A DNA stretch of 64,000 nt, from positions 2,232,001 through 2,296,000 of the forward strand of contig NZ_FRAQ01000001.1 of NCBI RefSeq assembly GCF_900142385.1, written 5' to 3'. Source of the stretch: Marinobacter antarcticus (GTDB lineage: Bacteria > Pseudomonadota > Gammaproteobacteria > Pseudomonadales > Oleiphilaceae). The translations under genes were made by a program, and so were the position numbers. The notes under the pieces are model-generated. The model made no database searches and had not been told where the DNA came from. It saw only the letters and a program-made list of their open reading frames with translations. Positions 32,670 to 40,779 of this stretch are shown here, one piece after another (within the stretch, counting starts at the first letter, position 1; each line of letters opens with the position of its first letter).

Positions 32670-35275
32670 CGGTTCAACCTCGCATTGAGCCAGTTTTTTT
32701 CGCGGGCTGGGCTAAAGTTGCAGATACCTTTGCCCAAGCGCAGCAGTATTTTACTCAACAAACCGCTCCAAGTTAGTCTTAGGCTATTGTCAGCGATAGC
32801 GGCGGTAATCTGAGGTATCGAGGCGTGTTTTGAGTGTGCGCTTATTAGATGGGGGCCGTAATTTTGCATAAGGATAATCAGAACCCTTGAGAACTCACGC
32901 TCCTCACTTGTTTTGAGTATTTGAGAGGTGTCAATGAGCCAACGCTTTCCAGTTTTCTGGAAGTGGTTTTCCTGATCTTTGGGGGCGAACTCTGCAGCCT
33001 GAAACATTAGCATGGCCTTACGGATATCTTGTGCGACCCAAGTGTGGTTAGGAAATTCCAGCTGCTCGGGGTTAGCCAAAAACGGTTTCTCATTATTATG
33101 CATCCATTCAGCGTAGGCCATAAAAGAGCTGGCGGCGTACTGATATGCGCTGTCCAATTGGCCAATCGCGCGTTTTTCATTGAGGTAACGAGCGATCGCC
33201 GAAAGCAGAATTAGGTAAGACCAGCTGATTTCTACGTCCAAGAGATTGCGCTTGGCAATATTGTCTTTTGGGTGGATGGTTGCACGTATGACAGTATCGG
33301 CCTTTGATAACCAGGCGTTGTCGGGTTCCAGGATTGATGCGTCGATCAATGCTGTCAGATAATTGCCTGTTCCACGAGTAAAGGGATATCGGTGCGTTGT
33401 TACGTGCTGTCCTTTCGCCAAGGCTTTCAGCTTAGGGATGTCCTGGTTCTTAACAGCTAGTAGGCTTTCCAGAAACCCGCCGGTTCCTTCGTGAGTTGCT
33501 ACCATCCATCCCGCAAGTTTTAATACGGCTGTTTTTGATGTGGTCGAACCTGTTAGAAAATAATGATAGAGCAAGCCGGTGGTATAGCAGTGTTCTGCGG
33601 CCGGACCACCACCTGTCTGGCCAGGTGTTGAGCTTGTATCGTTATGTCGGGAAAAGGTTCGGTGAGTGGCTGTATATGTATCCAGGTAGTGGTCGGTGTG
33701 CCAGAATAGGCCGTTATTATATTCTGCCCGGTCTACTTCGGTATGGTATATATCGATGTCTGCAACATGGTGAGCCAGATTGTCCATCAGCTGGAACCAT
33801 CGGGGGTCGCCGCTAAGAGCGAACTGACGAGCGAAGCCGTAGATAGCATCGTACTGATTGTTGTAATGGGAGATAAACGGTTCTTCGTCAGCCGCTTGAT
33901 ACAGTGTTTCGTGATCGGCAAAGATTTCGCCGAAATTCCGCCACCCGTATTCGTCTATTTTTTCTCTTTTCGCAAAGAAGTTATTACTTCCCTCCAGCCC
34001 ACTGTTGATTAGCGCATTGAGAGTTGTGTCGTTACCCACTGCGCAAAACCATGGAAATGCGTCTGTATCCTGGTAATGCTGTGCTTGCAGCGTAGGGGTT
34101 AGTGGCTCGTGCGCCCAGGCCAAGGGCTCTGTTGCCACGCCGTAACTAATGAGGACTGTTTGAGTCTTTCGTTCGCCTCCCTGCAATTCATACTGCTGGT
34201 TTTTTCTCGCCGGAAACAGGTGAACAATCATCTCGTTCTCAGTTGCCTCCAGAGCGCTGGGGAAATTTTGCCAGAAAAGCGGGTAGGCTATCTGAATTGA
34301 GCGATTGCTAGCGGTGTTGGTGTCGGCACCTCCTGCGACGCGAAGGGTTGGGCTGGCCCTGTGGCCTTCTTCGATCGCTTTGTTCTGTTCGGTCACCTTA
34401 AAGCCCCGAAACTGGGTGGTGATTTCGCCATTTTTGTCGACGTGGTTGCGGCTGTTCCAGTTTTCACCGCCACTAGAGTCCTGATAGATCTTTAAGGGTA
34501 ACTCATTGTACTTCAGCGCTGCTTTGCTTGGTGTAAGCGATAACTCCCCAATATCGAGGTCGGGGCAAGCAATACGAACAGTCAGAGAATTGAAGCTGAT
34601 TGAACCGGGGTCGCCGAGATCCCAGAGCCCGCCGTGATGTTTGGCTCTTTTTGGGTTGTGAATGCACAGCTGAACACTGAGGGTGCTGTTGCCATGGTAA
34701 AAATTCAGCGTGCAAGTGAACCGCGCAAACTGCTGGCCTGATTCGGATTTCCAGTAGCCTTGGGTGCTTAAAACTGTGCTCACGGGGCCATCTTCGACAC
34801 ACTGCCATGGCTTGTCCAGAACAGAGGATAGTAATTCGTCAGAAACCGTAGCGTTGGCAACCCTCATCTCTACTTGTGTAGGATAGGTTTGGCTTGTGTA
34901 TTCACTGACTCGCTGCCAGCCTAAGGTGTGGCCGAAGAGCTCAAATGTGTTGTTCCCAGAGGTTACTATGAGTTCATTCGCGTCCCAATGTGATGAAGCT
35001 GACTGGTTCAGTTCACCTGTTTGCAAAACCAGCGTGCTTGAAGTGTTTGCTGCTAAATCAACGGCAGTGGTAACAGTTGCCCACCGGTAACTGCCATCGG
35101 GCCAATAGCTTGTTGGAGTAAGCTGAAGCGGCAGTGGTTGCCCGCCGGCGGACTTCAAACCAATCACGGTTGTTTTGGAAACTGAACTTTTTTTAAATGG
35201 GATGCCAAGCCGTATTGGTTCCTGGCGGCGCTTAATGCCGGAGGTTTCTTTCAGGTTAATGTGCACTGGCTGCAT
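32666..35275 (-). CDS. YetA/PcRGLX-like protein, putative polysaccharide lyase or hydrolase
   Basis: This 869-residue protein has no signal peptide. The first ~100 residues (EPIRLGIPFKKS, then LQLTPTSYWPDGSYRWATV) match the N-terminal domain pattern of YetA and the exo-rhamnogalacturonan lyase PcRGLX. The central part has alpha/alpha-toroid-like features: DPRWFQLMDNLAHHVADI (~ residue 490), HTDHYLDTYTATHRT, GGGPAAEHCYTTGLLYHYF and THRYPFTRGTGNYLTALI. The C-terminus (~200 residues) is not assigned. EPS loci often carry a lyase that trims or releases polymer, but here the absence of an export signal leaves its location open. Family assignment is from memory of motif style, so moderate. Confidence 0.68.
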   Translation of the reverse strand: MQPVHINLKETSGIKRRQEPIRLGIPFKKSSVSKTTVIGLKSAGGQPLPLQLTPTSYWPDGSYRWATVTTAVDLAANTSSTLVLQTGELNQSASSHWDANELIVTSGNNTFELFGHTLGWQRVSEYTSQTYPTQVEMRVANATVSDELLSSVLDKPWQCVEDGPVSTVLSTQGYWKSESGQQFARFTCTLNFYHGNSTLSVQLCIHNPKRAKHHGGLWDLGDPGSISFNSLTVRIACPDLDIGELSLTPSKAALKYNELPLKIYQDSSGGENWNSRNHVDKNGEITTQFRGFKVTEQNKAIEEGHRASPTLRVAGGADTNTASNRSIQIAYPLFWQNFPSALEATENEMIVHLFPARKNQQYELQGGERKTQTVLISYGVATEPLAWAHEPLTPTLQAQHYQDTDAFPWFCAVGNDTTLNALINSGLEGSNNFFAKREKIDEYGWRNFGEIFADHETLYQAADEEPFISHYNNQYDAIYGFARQFALSGDPRWFQLMDNLAHHVADIDIYHTEVDRAEYNNGLFWHTDHYLDTYTATHRTFSRHNDTSSTPGQTGGGPAAEHCYTTGLLYHYFLTGSTTSKTAVLKLAGWMVATHEGTGGFLESLLAVKNQDIPKLKALAKGQHVTTHRYPFTRGTGNYLTALIDASILEPDNAWLSKADTVIRATIHPKDNIAKRNLLDVEISWSYLILLSAIARYLNEKRAIGQLDSAYQYAASSFMAYAEWMHNNEKPFLANPEQLEFPNHTWVAQDIRKAMLMFQAAEFAPKDQENHFQKTGKRWLIDTSQILKTSEEREFSRVLIILMQNYGPHLISAHSKHASIPQITAAIADNSLRLTWSGLLSKILLRLGKGICNFSPAREKNWLNARLNR

Positions 35276-35315
35276 AATTGCTTTGAATCCCTTTCCTTAA
35301 ATGCGGCGAATGCCT

Positions 35316-36263
35316 TTAGATCTGTTGGTAAACCCACTTCATGCCAGCCCGGGTAATCTGGGACATCTCTCGGTTCGAGTTCCAGGACAGAAGGTCTCTC
35401 ATGTAATTCTGACCTTCCAGATGGGTCAGGAAATTGTATACCAGATTACAGCGGAAGTAGGGCGTATCTGCTATCTCGGGCGATACACCATAGGCTTTCA
35501 GGAAACGCTGAGGTAGATCCCCAAGGAGCTTGCGCCGAGTGCCGTTCGTTTGCGCGATCGCCCATAAGCTGCTGTAAAAACGGGATACGTCTTCAAGGTT
35601 TCCGGAAATGCGCGTATCTCCAAAGTCGAGTACGTGCAGGTTTTTTTGGCTATCAATAAGGATGTTGTAGACAAGGAAGTCACCATGAATACGGCAAGGA
35701 AACGCACCGTTAGATGAAAGGAAATCCGGTTGTTTAAGTTTGATGAGCTCGGTACCAAACTTATATTCGATTCTCGCCAGTTTTGCTTCAGGGATTAGAC
35801 GACTTTTCCGTATGTCTTCTATTTTTCTATGGAAAGCAGCCTCCATCCAACCTCCATCCGAGCCTTCTGGCAGACTGTTGGCGGAGCTTTCATGGTACTT
35901 ACGCAACCATCTTCCGACTTCAGTGACGCGATCCAGAATCGTCTCCACACCAGATAACTTATGGCCTCTCAGGCGCCCAAAAAAATAGGTCGGATTCCAT
36001 AAAGTAAGGAAAAGCTCATTCCCTGAAATTCTCTCGGTCGTGAGGCGATTTTCTTGTTCATTAAAATCGATAAGACGTACTGGAAAGACATGTTCGGTAT
36101 GAATGCCTAACTTTTGACAACGAGCGAGCTCTTGAGCTTCAGGTTTCAAGCTTGAGTGCTTAGTATGCTTTTCATACGTTGTTGATGATATTATCCCAGT
36201 GCTACGGGGATTGACCCGAATCTTTGCTGTTTCTTGGCTACTACTACCTAAAGGACCTGTCAT
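35316..36263 (-). CDS. APH-fold small-molecule/lipid kinase-like protein
   Basis: This 315-residue protein has the aminoglycoside phosphotransferase/choline-kinase fold signatures. The catalytic loop is CRIHGDFLVYNILID (HGDxxxxN, residues ~191-205) and the metal-binding segment is LHVLDFGDTRISG. The N-lobe is short, with a basic KHTKHSSLKPEAQELARC region in place of a canonical lysine motif. The likely substrate is a sugar, alcohol or lipid of the EPS pathway rather than a drug. It lies 40 bases upstream of the YetA-like gene and 137 bases downstream of a decayed phosphatidyltransferase on the same strand. Together they may once have formed a phospho-alcohol decoration module. Confidence 0.78.
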   Translation of the reverse strand: MTGPLGSSSQETAKIRVNPRSTGIISSTTYEKHTKHSSLKPEAQELARCQKLGIHTEHVFPVRLIDFNEQENRLTTERISGNELFLTLWNPTYFFGRLRGHKLSGVETILDRVTEVGRWLRKYHESSANSLPEGSDGGWMEAAFHRKIEDIRKSRLIPEAKLARIEYKFGTELIKLKQPDFLSSNGAFPCRIHGDFLVYNILIDSQKNLHVLDFGDTRISGNLEDVSRFYSSLWAIAQTNGTRRKLLGDLPQRFLKAYGVSPEIADTPYFRCNLVYNFLTHLEGQNYMRDLLSWNSNREMSQITRAGMKWVYQQI

Positions 36264-36400
36264 ACCCTTATTGCTTAGCTCCGTTCTCTGTGTGCTGTAT
36301 AGATTAATGTTAAAGCCTAGAGATATAAACCGGGGTTATCGTTTTACCATTACTCAGGGCGCGTTTCCGGTTAGGGATTACTCATCATTTCGTGAAATTT

Positions 36401-37258
36401 TTAAGCTGGGAAGAGAGCTCTAAGGCAATCGCTGTCCGAGCGGATGTACGTCAACGAGCAATCAAGAATATTGAAAATTGAATAGACGGTCAGGATAAAA
36501 ATAACCGCCTCAATTGTGCCATATTGCGAAAAAAAGTGTCCAGCAATGAGGTCGAGAGCAGCACCGAACCAAAGTAATATTGTAAAGCCATTGTAGTATG
36601 TACTCGCTACCCGGATGCGTGAAATATAAGATCTAATCTTGGGTTTTAGTTTTCGGTCCTCGATACTATCTCCGTTTGTACTGGTTTTGGTTTTGAGTTC
36701 GCATCCCGAGCTTTACCCTTCAACAGATTGGCGCGCATCATTTCACGCCCTAGCACCGGATACCGCGATAACTCTTCCGATAATATGTTCACTGGAAGTT
36801 GAGCCAACAGAACTCAAAACCGGTTCCAGATATAAAGAACTCATATCTTGATCCATGGCCAGACTTAGCCATTTTCTAAGTATAACCCAGAGCAAGGAAA
36901 GGCCGCCGTTTCCACCAGGAAATGATTCCAGCGATCCAGAACGGCGCCTTGTATGCTAGCTCTGCCATGGTGCCTCGCAATTTGACCGTCTACGTAGTTG
37001 GGCAGGTGGTGTAGCAAAAGAAAAGATGCGCCGAAAAAAATGCCCCAGGGTCCCAAGATCATTAAGGCGGCTCCTATTAAGGCCTGTAATGAGCATTAAA
37101 GCTGAGGCGTGGTTTTCATTCAGCCCCAGCTTTAGGAACAGGTTTGTAATGCGCAGCGAAATAGGTAAGCCAAACCAACGAGTAAAATAGTCATCTCGTT
37201 GTGAGAAAAGAGACCATTCACGTGCTTTGAGAGTGCTGTATTCAGTATCGCTACCCAA
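36401..37258 (-). pseudogene. Frameshifted CDP-alcohol phosphatidyltransferase
   Basis: Three pieces in different frames together make one protein. The N-terminal part (from TTG 37258) reads RDDYFTRWFGLPISLRITN...SALMLITGL. After a +1 shift near 37076-37080 it continues as IGAALMILGPWGIFFGASFL, then NYVDGQIARHHGRASIQGAV and LDRWNHF, close to the family motif DxxDGxxAR-x8-G-x3-D-x3-D but with both outer Asp replaced. A second disruption follows at about 36865-36900. A C-terminal membrane part reads FTILLWFGAALDLIAGHFFS and runs to a stop at 36401. Extra stops around 36720-36800 complete the loss. It lies between the exosortase and kinase genes. Confidence 0.75.
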
Positions 37259-37317
37259 AGTTGGAGGCCTTTCGTTTGTCTAACCCTTTTATCGGAGAAT
37301 ACCGGAAAAGTACAAAG

Positions 37318-38739
37318 CTATTCTAGCAGTTGGATAGAATTCAGTGCCTTCAGAACTTCCTTTTGAGATATTTTGCAACTCGCGATGTTGCACTCCTTCT
37401 GGAGGGTCACGAGGGCAAACTTTTTCTCACCCTTCAGCGTGGCCAGAACCTGAAGTAACTTCGCCTCTTTATAGCTCCATGCGCGATACGAGCCAACCTG
37501 GAACCATTGACCAACGATGACCTGTTTCCGGGTAAGAATATTCCGGACACGTTTCACTCCCGGACTGTATGTTTCCTGAGCTTGCCAGAGGGAGTGATCA
37601 AACGAGGGGCGTAGGTAGGGCACGAGTTTTTCATCGGCGGTGGCTTTCTGGCTTTGTGCGAGGGATATCCAGAGCCCGTCAGTACGCCATACCTGTTCTT
37701 CGAGTGTATCTGGCAGGTCGAGTGGTATGGGCAAGTTATTGTTGTTTGCGGGTATAGCGTTTGGTAAATCCAGCGTCCAGGCGGTAGCCGGCGTGCTTGA
37801 CGTTTGGGTGATGGTTAATGCAATCGGGCCTAATACAGCTGCAATAATAATTGCCAAGATGCCGGTTTTGTTGAAACTGAACTTCTTGGCAGTACCTTGG
37901 GCGTTTTCGCTTCTCTTGCGGACCGGGGAGAAGTAAAGCGCGGGTAGAATGAATAAGCCAAAAACAAGCCAGCCCATGGTTTCGTGGTCGGTGAGCATGT
38001 CGCTTTGCATGTCCGTTTCGTAGGCAACGACCACCAGAATGGTTATGCGCACCCAGTTAGCAATAAGGCCAAGAGTCGCAGCTGCCAGCAAGGTGATCAG
38101 CCAGCCGCGCCAGCGATAGTCGTTCAGGATGGATGTCATCATTGCCAACAAAATGGCAATTGCAAAATAACGGATGCCCGAGCAGCCATCGGCAATGAGA
38201 AGGCGACCATAGGGCAGGGTGATGCTGTTGCCTTCGATGAGGGCTGTCATCCCAAACCAACTTACCCAGGTTCCCACAACTATACTCGCTAGCTCTACAA
38301 GGGCCGGAACCATGTCTGCCCAGATAGGCAGTGAGAGCGCTAGAAGAAGAATGTAGGGGATGAAGGACAGGGTTCGATTTAACCCCAGTAGCGCCCAGGC
38401 AGTTGTGGTGAGCCCGGCCGGGAGCAGCAGGAAAGCAAGCGTATCGATGCGAACCAGTTCCAGCACGCCCCAGATCAGCGTTGTGATTATTAACAGAGCG
38501 GCGCCGATCAAATGGTAGGGCTTGAGCTGTGTTTTGCGTTCGGCCTGGCTGGGCGGGTGGGTCAACAAGAGACCAAGAAAGATAACTGCGGTTGCCAAGC
38601 CGTGTGCCAGAACCTGCTCGAATTCGAGCCATGCTTCTGCAAGTCTTATCCAGGTGGGATAAAAGATCAGAACCGCGATCGCAGTAGCGACCAGGTAAGG
38701 TCTGGATAGAGGTAGGTTGTCTAATGTTTTCCGTAACAT
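37318..38739 (-). CDS. xrtA: Exosortase A (XrtA) fused to an EpsI-like C-terminal domain
   Basis: This 473-residue polytopic protease/transpeptidase cleaves PEP-CTERM proteins during export. Seven or eight hydrophobic segments span residues ~15-280. Catalytic residues of the family are visible: C186 in IADGCSGIRY, R231 in IANWVRI and H252 in LTDHETMGW. From residue ~305 a soluble segment (QVWRTDGLWISLAQSQ, RVRNILTRKQVIVGQW) corresponds to the EpsI domain usually appended to exosortase A. It is minus strand and monocistronic in appearance. A bidirectional terminator separates it from the PEP-CTERM gene upstream, and its own promoter would lie in 38740-38812. Confidence 0.92.
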   Translation of the reverse strand: MLRKTLDNLPLSRPYLVATAIAVLIFYPTWIRLAEAWLEFEQVLAHGLATAVIFLGLLLTHPPSQAERKTQLKPYHLIGAALLIITTLIWGVLELVRIDTLAFLLLPAGLTTTAWALLGLNRTLSFIPYILLLALSLPIWADMVPALVELASIVVGTWVSWFGMTALIEGNSITLPYGRLLIADGCSGIRYFAIAILLAMMTSILNDYRWRGWLITLLAAATLGLIANWVRITILVVVAYETDMQSDMLTDHETMGWLVFGLFILPALYFSPVRKRSENAQGTAKKFSFNKTGILAIIIAAVLGPIALTITQTSSTPATAWTLDLPNAIPANNNNLPIPLDLPDTLEEQVWRTDGLWISLAQSQKATADEKLVPYLRPSFDHSLWQAQETYSPGVKRVRNILTRKQVIVGQWFQVGSYRAWSYKEAKLLQVLATLKGEKKFALVTLQKECNIASCKISQKEVLKALNSIQLLE

Positions 38740-38812
38740 CGCTTGTCCGCCAGACTGCGTATCAATGGACAGGATACTGTGTATGCCGTTTACACAAAAC
38801 TCAAATTCAAAA

Positions 38813-38844
38813 CAAAAAAAAGCCAGCCGAAGCTGGCTTTTTTA
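38813..38844. terminator. Bidirectional terminator with C(UUCG)G-type tetraloop
   Basis: Stem AGCCAGC / GCTGGCT (38821-38827 and 38832-38838) closes a four-base loop that reads TTCG on the minus strand, flanked by an A-run on the left and a T-run on the right. It terminates the minus-strand PEP-CTERM gene ending at 38859. Confidence 0.9.
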
Positions 38845-38945
38845 TTACTCAACCGAAATCAGGCTTTCTGACGACGGCGAGCTGCACCAAGGCCTGCGAG
38901 GCCCAGTCCAAGGAGGGCTAGGGTGCCGGGCTCTGGTACTTTGGC
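38821..38945 (-). repeat. 3' cassette repeat, copy 1 (PEP-CTERM signal plus terminator)
   Basis: The DNA coding for the last 26 residues of the 38.86 kb PEP-CTERM gene and the adjoining terminator is closely matched by 39779-39905. The encoded peptide (PEP motif to the stop) is identical in both genes, and most third positions agree too, while the rest of the genes is unrelated. Confidence 0.75.
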
Positions 38946-39524
38946 AAAAGCGTGGTTGTCAGTCTCAAAGGCGTTCGAGGTGCTGATTAATTTAACGCTA
39001 TCAATAAGGTCGTTGCCGAAGAAAAATTCGACATATCTATTATCGTTAAGAGTTGATTGCTGCCCATCAACGTTAACAACGGGATTGGGGTTGTTGGCGT
39101 TGAGATCCAGTCCATTAATAATTGCGACCTGGCCACCGCTCAGGAAAAACTTGATGGTATTGTAATCATCGATTGAACCCCAAAACATTCCAAAATAGTT
39201 AGCGGTGGTGCCAAAGTTGAAGGTGGCTTCACCGGAATTGCTCGCATTGGGAACAGTCAGGAACTCGCCGCCATCTTCCTGATTAGGCATAGCGGGCGCA
39301 GCATATTGCCCAGTATCTGAACCGCTCACAATTGCAAAGTCACCAGTGCTACATGACGAATAACCGCCGCAAGCAGGCGCGCCAGTGAAGTCGAGAGTCG
39401 ATGCGCCAGACACTGAGGTGTTGTAAACACCGGCGCCGTTTACAGTGATACTAAGCGCATTAGCGCTGGTGACTGAGCACAGGCCGATGGCGGCACCGAT
39501 AAGTGTAGGTAAAAGTTTGCGCAT
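38859..39524 (-). CDS. PEP-CTERM sorting-domain protein
   Basis: This ~221-residue exported protein has signal peptide MRKLLPTLIGAAIGLCSVTS, cleavage near ANA-LS. The body is a Ser/Gly/Asn-rich beta domain with TTANYFGMFWGSIDDYNTI (a pattern often seen in PEP-CTERM proteins of this type). The C-terminus has the sorting signal: VPEPGTLALLGLGLAGLGA followed by ARRRQKA (PEP motif, hydrophobic helix, Arg cluster). The ATG at 39522-39524 is chosen because AAAGGAG lies 7 bases before it; an upstream in-frame start at 39551 is not needed. It is likely a substrate of the exosortase at 37.3 kb. A sigma-54-like site lies ~95 bases upstream. Confidence 0.9.
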   Translation of the reverse strand: MRKLLPTLIGAAIGLCSVTSANALSITVNGAGVYNTSVSGASTLDFTGAPACGGYSSCSTGDFAIVSGSDTGQYAAPAMPNQEDGGEFLTVPNASNSGEATFNFGTTANYFGMFWGSIDDYNTIKFFLSGGQVAIINGLDLNANNPNPVVNVDGQQSTLNDNRYVEFFFGNDLIDSVKLISTSNAFETDNHAFAKVPEPGTLALLGLGLAGLGAARRRQKA

Positions 39525-39617
39525 ATGAATTCTCCTTTGGTTTTGGCTCAATCCCTGCTTTTCAAACTTTATAGCCGGATTGATTTGATGCCTTTCGGTC
39601 TTTACAAATTATATTCT

Positions 39618-39633
39618 TGCAAAAGAGCGGCCA
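39618..39633 (-). promoter_or_regulatory. Candidate sigma-54 promoter for the 39524 PEP-CTERM gene
   Basis: The minus strand reads TGGCCGCTCTTTTGCA: GG and GC separated by exactly 10 bases, a perfect TTGCA -12 half and a TGGC -24 half. The start codon lies about 95 bases downstream. It agrees with the sigma-54 activator PrsR encoded nearby. Confidence 0.55.
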
Positions 39634-39774
39634 GGTTATTTAAGTTCATAAAATACAATAAGATAGGTTACACAATAAAGTAATTGAAAGTGCTTGGCTT
39701 GAGTAAGTGTATAGAATGTCGACGTTGTGTCCGTCTTGAGCCTGTCCCTTGTATGGAGCTCAGATTCCAGGCAA

Positions 39775-39801
39775 GAAAAAACCAGCCGAAGCTGGTTTTT
39801 T
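39775..39801. terminator. Bidirectional terminator with C(UUCG)G-type tetraloop
   Basis: Stem ACCAGC / GCTGGT (39781-39786 and 39791-39796) with the same TTCG loop on the minus strand, an A-run before and a T-run after. It terminates the PEP-CTERM gene ending at 39820 and is nearly identical to the one at 38.82 kb. Confidence 0.9.
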
Positions 39802-39905
39802 CACACTAACTTGTCGTAATCAGGCTTTCTGACGACGACGAGCTGCACCAAGTCCTGCAAGGCCAAGGCCGAGTAGGGCCAAGGTGCCTGGCTCTGGCAC
39901 TGGCA
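39779..39905 (-). repeat. 3' cassette repeat, copy 2 (PEP-CTERM signal plus terminator)
   Basis: Partner of 38821-38945. The similarity covers the terminator hairpin and the sorting-signal codons and ends just 5' of the VPEP codons. Confidence 0.75.
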
Positions 39906-40629
39906 GAACGTCTTCGACATAAACTACGAGGTCGTTGTAGTCAAAGTCGGTTCCGTCTTCAAAACCGATAATCCAGTCGTCGTATTCCCACACTGTGCAA
40001 TTCTTAGTGGAAGGGTTTGCAACGCAATTAGGATCTGTTTGGTTGCCGAGGTTCAAAAATTGGTTGCTGCCGCCGACAGCAACAAAGCGCTCGGTTCCGT
40101 TGGCATTTTTGGAAGCATCTGAGTAAATGATGGGAGTGCCACTACTATCCCCCAGATAGAAACCAAAGTCATCACTGGCGAAGGTGCCAACCACTGTATT
40201 GTTTACTTCTACTGAGTAGCCTGTTCCAACTAACTCAAAACTTACTTTTGCTCGCTGGCCACTATCTACTACGGCGCTATTGAAGTCGTTGCTGTCTGAG
40301 TTTTCATAAACTCCGTCTGCAGTTCCGCCAAACAGCTGCACGTAGTCGTTGCCGTTGAAGATGCCAAAGCTATGTCCGTTCAGGCCAGACGTGATCTCAA
40401 GAAGCAATGTTGCTGCACTATCCCCTTCCGAGTGATACCAATACGGACTAGTGATTGCGTCACTGGTGGCGGTATCGCCCAGAACGTTCACGCCGGTGCC
40501 GGATACCATGAGGGTATCGTTAATAAATTCCTGAAGATTGACTTCGGTACCGTCATTCACAACGGCGGCATTAGCCGACATGGCTCCCGATGCCATAAGA
40601 ATAGCTGAAAAAAGTAGTGAGTGCTTCAT
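39820..40629 (-). CDS. PEP-CTERM sorting-domain protein with DUF4114-like domain
   Basis: This 269-residue exported protein has a signal peptide (MKHSLLFSAILMASGAMSAN, cleavage after ANA). A beta-rich domain ends with WIIGFEDGTDFDYNDLVVYV, the hallmark of DUF4114-type modules that bind calcium through Asp residues. The final VPEPGTLALLGLGLAGLGA-ARRRQKA is the sorting signal, identical to that of the neighbouring gene. A CVANPSTKNC pair may form a disulfide. It is a likely exosortase substrate. A sigma-54 promoter-like site with a perfect -24 half lies ~155 bases upstream. The gene stands alone between two terminators. Confidence 0.9.
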   Translation of the reverse strand: MKHSLLFSAILMASGAMSANAAVVNDGTEVNLQEFINDTLMVSGTGVNVLGDTATSDAITSPYWYHSEGDSAATLLLEITSGLNGHSFGIFNGNDYVQLFGGTADGVYENSDSNDFNSAVVDSGQRAKVSFELVGTGYSVEVNNTVVGTFASDDFGFYLGDSSGTPIIYSDASKNANGTERFVAVGGSNQFLNLGNQTDPNCVANPSTKNCTVWEYDDWIIGFEDGTDFDYNDLVVYVEDVLPVPEPGTLALLGLGLAGLGAARRRQKA

Positions 40630-40779
40630 GGGTGTTCTCCGGTTGTTTAGCTCTAATTCCCTGTAGTTTGCTTTGCAACCAGGCTGTCTCTTATTATTTT
40701 AGAGATCCTTGGCTTTCCGTCCCACCCTCGCAAGTGGTTTGGCATACGACCGGGAATCCCGATCCTATGGTCAAGTTAA

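Noticed and set aside
36639-36851. 70-codon plus-strand frame with hydrophobic start
   Set aside because: It is antisense to the phosphatidyltransferase pseudogene, whose reconstructed fragments explain the region better.
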